A DNA stretch of 64,000 nucleotides from Sneathiella sp. HT1-7 (GTDB taxonomy: Bacteria; Pseudomonadota; Alphaproteobacteria; Sneathiellales; Sneathiellaceae), in assembly GCF_020731145.1 (NCBI RefSeq), contig NZ_JAJFZN010000003.1, forward strand, positions 744,001 to 808,000, read 5' to 3'. The notes below the pieces were generated by a model that was given only the letters and a program-made list of their open reading frames with translations, did not search any database and was not told the origin of the DNA. Shown in pieces: positions 34,825-43,370 of the stretch. Made by a program: the position numbers and the translations under genes. Numbering within the stretch: position 1 is the first letter of the stretch; each line of letters starts with the position of its first letter.

Positions 34825-36852
34825 ATGTCTCTTGAACTTGCCAGTGTTTGCCCGCTTGATTGTCCCGATACCTGCAGTCTTTCCGTGACAGTGGAAGAGG
34901 GTAAGGTCGCGAAGGTGCGGGGCTCAACCGCTAATCCGCTCACAAATGGTGTCGTCTGCAACAAAGTTGCGCGCTATTACCCGGAATTTGTGCATGGCAA
35001 GAACCGACTGACCTACCCGATGAAGCGTGTCGGTCCAAAAGGCGGGGAGGCGTTCGAGAGAATTTCCTGGGAAGAAGCCCTCGATACGATTTATGAAAAT
35101 TTCTCCAAAATAATTGAAGAACACGGACCGCAGGCGATCATTCCCTATAACTACGCCGGGCCGCATGGCCTGCTGGCGATGGGATCGATGGATTTGCGTT
35201 TTTTCCATCGCTTGGGGGCATCAATCCTTTTCCGGCGCGCCATGTGCGGCGGCGTGAAATCCGAGGCATTCAAAGGAACCTTCGGCGCGGCGACGGCAAT
35301 GCAGCCTGAGCAATGCGCGAAATCGAAGTTGATTGTCGTCTGGGGTAATAACGTCACCTATTGCAATCTGCACCTCGCGCCGATCATCAAAAAGGCAAAG
35401 GCGGAGGGAGCCAAACTTGTCGTGATCGATCCAAAACGGATCAAGATCGCGGAACAGGCGGATATGTACCTGCCCGTGAGGCCGGGCATGGACCTGATCC
35501 TCGCATGGGCCATCGCGGTGGAATTGGAACGCATCGGTGGCTTTGATCAAACCTTTATCGACGAGCATGTCGAAGGGGCCGAAGAGTTCATGGCGGAAGC
35601 GCGTAAATACACAATCGAACAATCGGCGGAACTTTGTGGTGTTTCGGTTGAAGACATAAAGGCCTTTGCGCAGCTCTATAAGGAAACGGCTCCGGCATCG
35701 ATTTCAGTTGGCAACGGGATTGAGCGAAACCGCAACGGGGGTAATGGCATTCGGGCAATTTTCGCGCTGCCTGCACTTGCGGGCAAATTCGGTGTTGCGG
35801 GTGGTGGCCTTGTTGGCGGCTCCGGAAATCTGTTTCCGAAAACCTTGGCCAAGCTGCAACGGCCGGACCTGATCCCGGAAGGAACCCGCACGCTTAATAT
35901 CATCGATATTGGGCGGCATCTGGTGGAGGATGATCTGGATATCCCGTTGAAGGGTATCTTTATCTATAACCACAATCCGGTGGTTGTCTCGCCGGACCAG
36001 AATGTGACGAAGAAGGGTCTCTCGCGGGAGGATATCTTCACCGTTGGGTGCGATGTCGCCATGACCGACAGCATGAAATATTGCGATATCATTCTGCCCG
36101 CCGCTACTCATTTCGAGCATGACGATATTTTTGGCGCCTATGGTCAGCCCTATCTGCAGCGGGCGGAGCCGGTGATTGACCCGGTTGGGGAATCGCTTCC
36201 CAATACGGAAATTTTTCGTCGTCTCGCCGCGCGGTTCGGTTTTAATGAGGATATTTTCAAGGCGACGGACAAAGAACTGATTGATGATGCCATCGACAAT
36301 AATGATCCGCGGCTGAAAGGTTACAAACCCAGTGAAATTCCAGTTGGTACCGCACTCTCCATGGAAAGGAATGGGGAAGACACTATCCTGTTTCAGAATG
36401 CCATGCCGGGCACACCCAGTGGCAAGGTTGAGCTTAAATCGGGGTATTTGAAGGAGGCGTTTGGCGAAGAAATACCGACCTACCATCCGGTTGAGGCTAA
36501 TTTCCCGCTGTCTCTTGTCACGCCATCGTCGAACAAGATGGTTACTTCCACCTTTGGCGGCGTGAAGGCGAACGATGATGTGCCGGAGCTGGAAATGCAT
36601 CCGATAGATGCCAAACAGCGCGGGTTCAGCGATGGTATTCAGGTTAAGGTATATAATGACCTTGGCGAAGTCTTTCTGCCGCTTAAAATAAGTGACAATG
36701 TCCGTCCCGGCGTGCTCTATTCTCCGAAAGGGTCTTGGTTCAAAACAACGACAAATGACCAGACGGTTTCGGCTCTTGCTCCGACATTCAAGGCGGACCT
36801 CTCCGAGGGAGCTTGCTTCAATGATTGCCGGGTAGAGGTTGTCGCCGTTTGA
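34825..36852 (+). CDS. Molybdopterin oxidoreductase, DMSO reductase family
   Basis: A 675-residue single-chain member of the DMSO reductase family. The N-terminal [4Fe-4S] site uses C9, C13, C17 and C45 (VCPLDCPDTC). Central segments GPHGLLAMGSMDLRFFHRLG and MCGGVKSEAFKG form the active-site region, and the C-terminal molybdopterin dinucleotide domain starts at about residue 560. It lacks a Tat signal and a nearby ferredoxin or membrane subunit, so it is probably cytoplasmic with an unknown electron partner. The substrate is not known. GAGGA precedes the ATG. The GFA-family gene follows 17 bases later. Confidence 0.88.
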   Translation: MSLELASVCPLDCPDTCSLSVTVEEGKVAKVRGSTANPLTNGVVCNKVARYYPEFVHGKNRLTYPMKRVGPKGGEAFERISWEEALDTIYENFSKIIEEHGPQAIIPYNYAGPHGLLAMGSMDLRFFHRLGASILFRRAMCGGVKSEAFKGTFGAATAMQPEQCAKSKLIVVWGNNVTYCNLHLAPIIKKAKAEGAKLVVIDPKRIKIAEQADMYLPVRPGMDLILAWAIAVELERIGGFDQTFIDEHVEGAEEFMAEARKYTIEQSAELCGVSVEDIKAFAQLYKETAPASISVGNGIERNRNGGNGIRAIFALPALAGKFGVAGGGLVGGSGNLFPKTLAKLQRPDLIPEGTRTLNIIDIGRHLVEDDLDIPLKGIFIYNHNPVVVSPDQNVTKKGLSREDIFTVGCDVAMTDSMKYCDIILPAATHFEHDDIFGAYGQPYLQRAEPVIDPVGESLPNTEIFRRLAARFGFNEDIFKATDKELIDDAIDNNDPRLKGYKPSEIPVGTALSMERNGEDTILFQNAMPGTPSGKVELKSGYLKEAFGEEIPTYHPVEANFPLSLVTPSSNKMVTSTFGGVKANDDVPELEMHPIDAKQRGFSDGIQVKVYNDLGEVFLPLKISDNVRPGVLYSPKGSWFKTTTNDQTVSALAPTFKADLSEGACFNDCRVEVVAV

Positions 36853-36869
36853 AGATGGGAGGCGGCGGC

Positions 36870-37310
36870 ATGAGTGATAATGATGAAAAGAAACGTCACG
36901 CGACGGGTGGTTGCCTCTGTGGCGGCATCCGTTTCGAAATTTATCAGCCGCTTCGCCCCGTTGTCGTCTGTCATTGCAAGCAATGTCGGCAGACAGCGGG
37001 TTATTTCAACGGCTTTACGGTGACGCTCCCGGAAAATCTTGTCTTCATCAATGACGACACATTGACTTGGTATGAGTCATCGGAAGAAGCCAAACGCGGA
37101 TTTTGCAATAAATGCGGCTCCAGCATTTTCTGGACATACAAGTCCGGTGGCAATATGGGCGTTGCGCCGGGCTCCCTCGATGAACCGACGGGCCTCAGGA
37201 CAGCGATGCATATCTTTACCGAATTCGCCGGTGATTATTACGAAATTACCGATGGATTGCCAGAACGTCCGGGACAGCGTCACCCTGACGATATTCTGGA
37301 GCCCGGCTGA
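36870..37310 (+). CDS. GFA-family (CENP-V/GFA) zinc protein
   Basis: A 146-residue protein of the glutathione-dependent formaldehyde-activating fold. Zinc-binding cysteines: GCLCGGIRFE, CHCKQCRQTAG and FCNKCGSSIFW, in the usual order. The family includes Gfa, which speeds S-hydroxymethylglutathione formation, but most members have unknown roles. The ATG at 36870 with GGGAGG upstream is preferred; the frame continues further upstream into the previous gene. Probably cotranscribed with the molybdopterin oxidoreductase. Confidence 0.87.
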   Translation: MSDNDEKKRHATGGCLCGGIRFEIYQPLRPVVVCHCKQCRQTAGYFNGFTVTLPENLVFINDDTLTWYESSEEAKRGFCNKCGSSIFWTYKSGGNMGVAPGSLDEPTGLRTAMHIFTEFAGDYYEITDGLPERPGQRHPDDILEPG

Positions 37311-37375
37311 AATACCGCTGGCCATCTGCCCCTGATTTCCGTTAGAAATCAGACTATTCAACGGATGGGGAAAAG

Positions 37376-38650
37376 ATGGTTCAGGATGCGCGACTATTTT
37401 TAACGGACCTTTTCGCAGCGGCGACTGCTGCCGCAGATCCGCGCGAGACCCTTTTCCAGCATTTACCTCCGTTGCCGAAGGGCCGCACGGTCGTTATCGG
37501 CGCGGGCAAGGCCGCGGCCTCCATGGCGCAGGCGGTGGAGGAGAACTGGAAGGGCCCGCTTGAAGGTCTCGTCATCACCCGATATGAGCATGGCTTGCCC
37601 TTAAAGAAAATCAAAGTGGTAGAGGCGGGGCATCCGGTCCCTGATAAAGAGGGGGCTGAGGCCGCGAATGATATTCTCCGTTCGCTGGAGGGACTCACTG
37701 AAGATGATCTGGTGCTCTGCCTGATTTCGGGCGGCGGCTCATCTTTGCTCGCGAAACCAGGCGACGGGATCACGCTGGAGGAAAAGAAAGCCGTCACCAA
37801 GGCGCTGCTGGCCTCCGGTGCGAATATTACCGAGATGAATACCCTGCGCAAGCATCTCTCCGCCATCAAGGGCGGGCGGCTCGCTGTTGCGGCCTATCCG
37901 GCCAAGGTCGTCACCCTGATGATTTCCGATGTGCCGGGCGATGATCCGGCAGTGATCGCCTCCGGCCCGACGGTGCCGGATGCGACAACCTCCGCGGATG
38001 CGCGGGCGGTTCTTGAAAAATACAACATCGATATTCCGCCCTCCATCGACGCCTATCTCAACAGCCCGGCCTCCAAAACGCCGGAACCGGATCATCCGGC
38101 CTTCGCAAACGCGCAGTCGATCATGATTGCCACACCGCAGGCGTCCCTGCGGGCTGCCGCTGACCTTGCCGGGTCAAACGGGATCACGCCGATTATTCTC
38201 GGCGACAGTATCGAGGGGGAGGCGCGGGATGTTGCCTCTGTCATGGCTGCCATCGCCCGTCAAGTCAAGTTGTATGACCAGCCTGCGGCAAAGCCCTGTG
38301 TACTGATTTCAGGCGGGGAGACGACGGTAACGGTAAAGGCAAACGACGGCGATACAGGGCGCGGCGGTCGCAACTGTGAGTTCCTGCTCGCCCTCGCACT
38401 TCATCTGAACGGCCTTGGCGGCGTCTATGCGCTTGCCTGTGATACGGACGGGATTGACGGTACGGAAGATAACGCCGGCGCAATCATCACACCCGATACC
38501 TTGAAGCGCGCAAGTGAAGCTGGGCTAAACGCGAAGGAATATCTCGCCCGACATGACAGCTATTGCCTGTTTGATGCCCTTGGCGATCTTATCAAGACCG
38601 GACCGACCAGAACAAACGTCAACGATTTCCGGGCGATCCTTATCCTCTGA
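37376..38650 (+). CDS. Glycerate 2-kinase (GckA/TtuD, MOFRL family)
   Basis: A 424-residue class II glycerate kinase that makes 2-phosphoglycerate from D-glycerate. The N-terminal DUF4147 domain has VVIGAGKAAASMAQAVE and LCLISGGGSSLL; the C-terminal MOFRL domain includes GRGGRNCEFLLALALHL and CDTDGIDGTEDNAGAI. These enzymes are often annotated as hydroxypyruvate reductase by mistake. It ends directly against the convergent XRE-cupin gene with no spacer. The role would be in glycine/serine or tartronate catabolism, compatible with the tdh-kbl genes nearby, which release glycine. Confidence 0.92.
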   Translation: MVQDARLFLTDLFAAATAAADPRETLFQHLPPLPKGRTVVIGAGKAAASMAQAVEENWKGPLEGLVITRYEHGLPLKKIKVVEAGHPVPDKEGAEAANDILRSLEGLTEDDLVLCLISGGGSSLLAKPGDGITLEEKKAVTKALLASGANITEMNTLRKHLSAIKGGRLAVAAYPAKVVTLMISDVPGDDPAVIASGPTVPDATTSADARAVLEKYNIDIPPSIDAYLNSPASKTPEPDHPAFANAQSIMIATPQASLRAAADLAGSNGITPIILGDSIEGEARDVASVMAAIARQVKLYDQPAAKPCVLISGGETTVTVKANDGDTGRGGRNCEFLLALALHLNGLGGVYALACDTDGIDGTEDNAGAIITPDTLKRASEAGLNAKEYLARHDSYCLFDALGDLIKTGPTRTNVNDFRAILIL

Positions 38651-39226
38651 TTATATCTGCTTTCCCATCAACACAACAAGAAGGGCGCGGGCTTCTTCTG
38701 TGCCGCTATTTGCGATTTCGTGAGGTTGATCGGCGGCGTATCGAGCTGTCTCACCCGGGCTAACCTTTTCGACTTCATTTCCTGCTGTCACGGTGAGTTC
38801 CCCGCTAAACACCGTCAAATGCTCCGTTGTTCGCGCGGTATGGGCGCTTGACGTCATCTTGCCGCCGGGCTTGATAACGACGTCATACCATTCCATATCA
38901 TTCACAAGGCTGGCGGGGCCAAGTACTTTCAGACTGTAATGCCCCTTCGCGTCGTTAAGGACGGGGATTGACGCGCCGCGTATAACCGTCAGGCTATGGG
39001 TCGGGTCATCGCCGCGTACAATATCATCGATGGTGACGCCCAACGCTTCGGCTAACCGCCAGACGGTGGCAAGGGTCGGGTTGGTTTCGTTCCGCTCGAT
39101 CTGGGAGACCATGGACTTCGACACACCGCAGACCGCCGCAAGCTGATCGAGGGTGAGTTGCTTCTCTTTGCGCAGGCGATTTACGGTCGCACCAACGGCA
39201 GGAGGATTATTTAGTGTTTCTGACAT
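38651..39226 (-). CDS. XRE-family regulator with cupin domain
   Basis: A 191-residue regulator with an N-terminal helix-turn-helix (residues 12-68, LTLDQLAAVCGVSKSMVSQI and TNPTLATVWRLAEALG) and a C-terminal cupin (about 115-185, IKPGGKMTSSAHTARTTEHL) that probably binds a small effector. This class controls amino-acid and polyamine use. It is divergent from tdh-kbl, and the 88-base gap contains a striking 39-base inverted repeat, so it most likely controls those genes in response to threonine or a product. Confidence 0.92.
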   Translation of the reverse strand: MSETLNNPPAVGATVNRLRKEKQLTLDQLAAVCGVSKSMVSQIERNETNPTLATVWRLAEALGVTIDDIVRGDDPTHSLTVIRGASIPVLNDAKGHYSLKVLGPASLVNDMEWYDVVIKPGGKMTSSAHTARTTEHLTVFSGELTVTAGNEVEKVSPGETARYAADQPHEIANSGTEEARALLVVLMGKQI

Positions 39227-39246
39227 ATTTCCAGTTGACAGGAATT

Positions 39247-39285
39247 AAATCCAATATAGTTTACAAAATACAGTATAACGGATTT
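39247..39285. promoter_or_regulatory. Inverted repeat, probable operator of the XRE-cupin regulator
   Basis: AAATCC-NN-TATA (39247-39258) is mirrored exactly by TATA-NN-GGATTT (39274-39285) around a centre at 39266, with further partial symmetry inside (GTTTAC..). It lies between the divergent start codons of the regulator (39226) and tdh (39315), so one site could serve both. Confidence 0.65.
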
Positions 39286-39314
39286 TTTTCCAATTGCTAG
39301 AAAATAGGTGTTCC

Positions 39315-40373
39315 ATGTTCACAATAGCCAAAACCGAAGCCGCCCGCGGTATCTGGTCCGCGTTTAAAGATCCCTTGAACGAACCGGCGCGCGGTATGGT
39401 CATGGTAGATGTGATCGCGGCCGGAATTTGTGGCACCGACTATCATATCTATAGCTGGGATGCCTGGTCGGCTGGGCGGATCAAGACTCCGATGACAATT
39501 GGCCACGAATTTGTCGGCCGTATCTCTGCGGTTGGCGAGGGCGTCACGGGATATGCAATCGGTGACCGCGTATCCGCTGAATGCCACATCTCTTGCGGGG
39601 AATGCCATTTTTGCCGTACGGGAAATGCCCATATCTGTGAGAAGACGAGCATTATCGGCGTTGACCGCCCCGGAGCCTTCGCCGAGCAGGTTGAGATTCC
39701 GGCGAGCAATCTCTGGCGTGTGCCGGACGCGATCCCGGATAACCACGCCGCCGTCTTTGACCCTGTCGGAAACGCTATGCATATGGTCGCTACCGCGAAA
39801 GTTACGGCAAGGAATGTTCTTATTGTCGGCGGCGGTCCGATCGGCCTGTTCGCAGCAGCCATTGCCAAAGCCCATGGCGCGCGAACGGTGATGTTGCAGG
39901 AGCCGAACCAGGCGCGTGCAGCGATTGCAAAAAGCCTTGATCTTGATCTCGTCGTTAATCCGCGTGATCTCGATTGCGCCGCTCAAATCCTTGATGTTAC
40001 GGAGGGACATGGTCCGGAAGTGGTGCTGGAGGTGAGCGGAAGTGGTTTGGCGTTGAACGCCGCACTCGACATTGCTGCGCCCGGTGCCATTGTTGCGCTT
40101 CTCGGTATTCCGGCGGGGCTGGTCGAACTCGATCTGGGCGCGAAAGTTGTTATGAAAGGTGTCAGCCTGATCGGTGTTACCGGGCGGCGCATGTATGAAA
40201 CCTGGTATCAGGTGGAGGCCTTCATGCTCAAAAATCCGGACCTGATGGAGAAAGTAATTACCCATGTTCTCCCGGCAACGGATTTCAAGCGTGGTTTTGA
40301 ACTGATGGATGAGGGAGCTTGCGGCAAGATCGTCCTTGACTTCCAAAAGATAGAGCAAAGATTACCTATATGA
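39315..40373 (+). CDS. tdh: L-threonine 3-dehydrogenase
   Basis: A 352-residue zinc alcohol dehydrogenase-fold enzyme that oxidises L-threonine to 2-amino-3-ketobutyrate with NAD. Catalytic zinc ligands Cys39 (ICGTDYHIYSWDAW) and His64-Glu65 (GHE), structural zinc cysteines 94, 97, 100 and 108, and the NAD motif VGGGPIGLFAAAIAKAHGA are present. CGTDYHIYSWDAW is diagnostic of Tdh. AGGTG precedes the ATG. The stop overlaps kbl by four bases, and 2-amino-3-ketobutyrate is unstable, so coupled synthesis makes sense. Confidence 0.95.
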   Translation: MFTIAKTEAARGIWSAFKDPLNEPARGMVMVDVIAAGICGTDYHIYSWDAWSAGRIKTPMTIGHEFVGRISAVGEGVTGYAIGDRVSAECHISCGECHFCRTGNAHICEKTSIIGVDRPGAFAEQVEIPASNLWRVPDAIPDNHAAVFDPVGNAMHMVATAKVTARNVLIVGGGPIGLFAAAIAKAHGARTVMLQEPNQARAAIAKSLDLDLVVNPRDLDCAAQILDVTEGHGPEVVLEVSGSGLALNAALDIAAPGAIVALLGIPAGLVELDLGAKVVMKGVSLIGVTGRRMYETWYQVEAFMLKNPDLMEKVITHVLPATDFKRGFELMDEGACGKIVLDFQKIEQRLPI

Positions 40374-41563
40374 CGAATAACCTGATTAATCGACTCACGG
40401 CGGATCTTGCCGCTGCCGACCGAAATGGAACCTACAAGAAGCTGAAAACCATCGAAGGACCGATCGGTGACCGCATCCGGCTGAAAGATATCGGTGAGGT
40501 CACGCTTCTATCTTCAAATGATTACCTTGGCTTCGCAAATCATCCGGTTGTCGTTGAGGCTGCGCGTGATGCCCTGTTGAGATACGGGGCGAGCACGGCG
40601 TCTGTCCGCTTTATTTGCGGGACGCAGGATGTGCATCAAACTCTTGAAACTGATCTCGCGCGGTTTCACGGAACTGAAGAGGCGCTCACCTATTCGTCCT
40701 GTTGGGCTGCCAACACAGGTTTGTTTGCCGCAATCTGTGGGGCTGGCGATGTGATCCTGTCAGACGAGTTGAACCATGCAAGCCTGATCGATGGTATTCG
40801 CGCGACCACGAAGGATGTGGTGCGAGGTGTCTATAAACATAGCGATATGGCGGATCTGGAAGCGAAACTCCAAAAACATATTGATGCGCCGTCGCGACTT
40901 ATTGTGACCGATGGGGTTTTCTCCATGGAAGGGGACATCGCGCCGCTTGACAAAATTGTCGCCCTTGCGGAGAAATATGACGCGCTTGTCGTGCTTGATG
41001 ATAGTCACGGACTTGGTGTTATGGGCGAGACGGGCCATGGCACGGCGGAACATTTTGGCGTTATGGACCAGATTGATATTTTCACCGGTACGCTTGGCAA
41101 GGCGCTTGGTGCCGGTACAGGTGGCTTTGTTGCGGGGCCAATTGCCATTACCGAGACATTGATCCAGAAATCGCGCCCGCATCTCTTTTCAAATGCCTTG
41201 CCCGCGAGTGTCGCCGCGGCGGGCAGCAAATCGATCGAACTGCTCGAAGCGGACCCAAAACGGGTGCAAGCCCTGCAACGCAAGGCCGCAGGCTTCCGCG
41301 CGCGGTTAAAGGCGCTTGGGTTGAATCCGCTTGAGGGCGACAGTGCCGTGGTGCCGGTAATCGTCGGTGAAACGGCGACCGCGATCCAACTTGCGGAAGA
41401 GATGCTGAATAAGGGTATCTTCGTTACCGGTTTCGGTTTCCCCGTTGTGCCAGAAGGGCAAGCCCGGCTTCGGTTCCAGATTTCTGCGTCCCATTCAGCG
41501 GCGGAGTTGGAAGAGGCCGCCTCAGCGCTCTCAAACCTTCTACTCAAATCATCCGCCGCATAA
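40370..41563 (+). CDS. kbl: Glycine C-acetyltransferase (2-amino-3-ketobutyrate CoA ligase)
   Basis: A 397-residue PLP enzyme of the alpha-oxoamine synthase family. It cleaves 2-amino-3-ketobutyrate with CoA to glycine and acetyl-CoA. LLSSNDYLGFANHPVV, VTDGVFSMEGDIAPL and the PLP lysine in FTGTLGKALG are in order. The ATGA overlap with tdh and the exact pathway match favour Kbl over the related BioF or HemA. A terminator follows at 41619. Confidence 0.95.
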   Translation: MTNNLINRLTADLAAADRNGTYKKLKTIEGPIGDRIRLKDIGEVTLLSSNDYLGFANHPVVVEAARDALLRYGASTASVRFICGTQDVHQTLETDLARFHGTEEALTYSSCWAANTGLFAAICGAGDVILSDELNHASLIDGIRATTKDVVRGVYKHSDMADLEAKLQKHIDAPSRLIVTDGVFSMEGDIAPLDKIVALAEKYDALVVLDDSHGLGVMGETGHGTAEHFGVMDQIDIFTGTLGKALGAGTGGFVAGPIAITETLIQKSRPHLFSNALPASVAAAGSKSIELLEADPKRVQALQRKAAGFRARLKALGLNPLEGDSAVVPVIVGETATAIQLAEEMLNKGIFVTGFGFPVVPEGQARLRFQISASHSAAELEEAASALSNLLLKSSAA

Positions 41564-41618
41564 AAAAGAGTGGCGTGGTTGTTTTAGTCAGTGTCGTCCT
41601 TTAAACAGGGAGGGTAGC

Positions 41619-41650
41619 GGGAGCCATCTATACTTGGCTCCCTTATTTTT
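41619..41650 (+). terminator. Intrinsic terminator after kbl
   Basis: GGGAGCCA (41619-41626) and TGGCTCCC (41635-41642) form an 8-bp stem with an 8-base loop, followed by TTATTTTT. It also lies just upstream of betA. Confidence 0.88.
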
Positions 41651-41671
41651 GTGTAAACCAGGACCGGAGCA

Positions 41672-43339
41672 ATGGCGGGACATCAGGCATTTGACTATGT
41701 GATTATCGGGGCAGGCTCCGCTGGTGCCGTGCTTGCGAATCGCCTGAGCGAAAACCCGGAAATCTCTGTCCTGTTGCTGGAAGCGGGCGGGGCCGGGCCC
41801 TGGTGGGACTGGCGCATTCATATGCCTTCGGCTTTAAGCTATCCAATGCATTCCGCGTCGCTTGCCTGGCAGTATTACACCGAACCGCAGGAACAATTGA
41901 ACGGCCGGAAAATATATTGGCCGCGCGGGAAGGTGCTGGGCGGTTCCTCAGCGATTAACGGCATGTGTTATGTGCGCGGCAATGCACTTGACTACGACGG
42001 CTGGGCCCAAGACCCGGGATTAAAGGATTGGTCTTACGCCAATTGCCTGCCGTATTTCAAAAAAGCCGAGACCTATGATCGCGGCGCGGATGCCTACAGG
42101 GGCGGGGAAGGTCCGCTCAATGTATCCGTGGGCCCTTGTGAAAACCCTCTCTATCACGCCTGGATGGAGGCGGGGCAGCAGGCTGGCTATCCCTTCACCG
42201 AGGATATGAACGGCTTTCAGCAGGAAGGCGTCGGCCGCATGGACATGACCGTGCATCAGGGCAAGAGATGGAGCACGGCGCTTGCCTATCTCCAGCCAGC
42301 AATGGACCGGCAAAACCTGACAATCCTGACCGGCGCCAATACCCGCCGCATCCTGTTTGAGAAAACCCGTGCAACCGGCGTTGAATACCATCGCGGCGGT
42401 ATCCTGCATCAGGTGACGGCGGTGCGAGAGGTTATCTCGGCCGCCGGCGCGATCAATTCGCCGCATTTGTTAATGATCTCTGGCATTGGTCCGGCGGCGG
42501 CGCTTCAAAATTTCGATATTCCGGTGATCGCCGATCTGCCCGGTGTCGGGCAAAATTTGCAGGATCATCTGGAACTCTATGTGCAGCAGGAATGTACACA
42601 GCCGATCACGCTTTATAAGGTGATGTCACCGCTCGCCAAAATGAAGGTCGGGCTGGAATGGATGTTGCTCAAAAAAGGTCTGGGGGCGACCAATCATTTT
42701 GAGGCAGGCGGCTTTATCCGGAGCGAGCCGGGCGTCGAATATCCCAATTTGCAATATCACTTCCTTCCTATGGCGGTGCGCTATGATGGGGGCAACCCGA
42801 CGGACCGACATGGTTATCAGGCGCATGTAGGGCCGATGCGGTCGACCAGCCGGGGGCATATGACTCTAAAAAGTGGGAATATCGACGATGCGCCGATCCT
42901 GCAGCCCAACTACTGTGAGACGGAACAGGACCGCCGCGAGTTGCGCGACGGGGTGAAGTTGACGCGGGAAATCTTCGCACAAGCCGGTTTCGATCCCTAT
43001 CGCGGGGCAGAACTGGCACCGGGGCCAGAGGTCAAGACCGATGCCGAGATCGACGCCTTTGTGCGCGAGACGGTAGAAACCGCCTATCATCCGAGTTGTA
43101 CATGCAAAATGGGTAGTGATGACATGGCGGTTGTCGATGGCGCAGGGAAAGTCAATGGTATAGAAAACTTGCGTGTGGTCGACAGCTCCATCATGCCGCA
43201 TATCACCAGCGGAAACCTGAACGCACCCACGATTATGATCGCAGAGAAAATTGCGGATGCCATCAAAGGTATTCCGGCACTTCCGCCAAGTGAAGCCCCG
43301 GTTTATCGGGCGGTCAACTGGGAAACGAGCCAGCGATAA
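41672..43339 (+). CDS. betA: Choline dehydrogenase
   Basis: A 555-residue GMC-family flavoprotein that oxidises choline to betaine aldehyde at the membrane. The FAD motif FDYVIIGAGSAGAVLANRL, WPRGKVLGGSSAINGMCYVR and the catalytic segment YHPSCTCKMGSD are present, together with the BetA-type MHSASLAWQYYTEPQ and DHLELYVQQECTQPI segments. The partner betB follows 31 bases downstream. No betI or choline transporter gene is next to it. Glycine betaine protects against osmotic stress and is also a nitrogen and methyl source. Confidence 0.94.
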   Translation: MAGHQAFDYVIIGAGSAGAVLANRLSENPEISVLLLEAGGAGPWWDWRIHMPSALSYPMHSASLAWQYYTEPQEQLNGRKIYWPRGKVLGGSSAINGMCYVRGNALDYDGWAQDPGLKDWSYANCLPYFKKAETYDRGADAYRGGEGPLNVSVGPCENPLYHAWMEAGQQAGYPFTEDMNGFQQEGVGRMDMTVHQGKRWSTALAYLQPAMDRQNLTILTGANTRRILFEKTRATGVEYHRGGILHQVTAVREVISAAGAINSPHLLMISGIGPAAALQNFDIPVIADLPGVGQNLQDHLELYVQQECTQPITLYKVMSPLAKMKVGLEWMLLKKGLGATNHFEAGGFIRSEPGVEYPNLQYHFLPMAVRYDGGNPTDRHGYQAHVGPMRSTSRGHMTLKSGNIDDAPILQPNYCETEQDRRELRDGVKLTREIFAQAGFDPYRGAELAPGPEVKTDAEIDAFVRETVETAYHPSCTCKMGSDDMAVVDGAGKVNGIENLRVVDSSIMPHITSGNLNAPTIMIAEKIADAIKGIPALPPSEAPVYRAVNWETSQR

Positions 43340-43370
43340 AAATTTAAACACCGATCCTTTTTAAGGAAAG

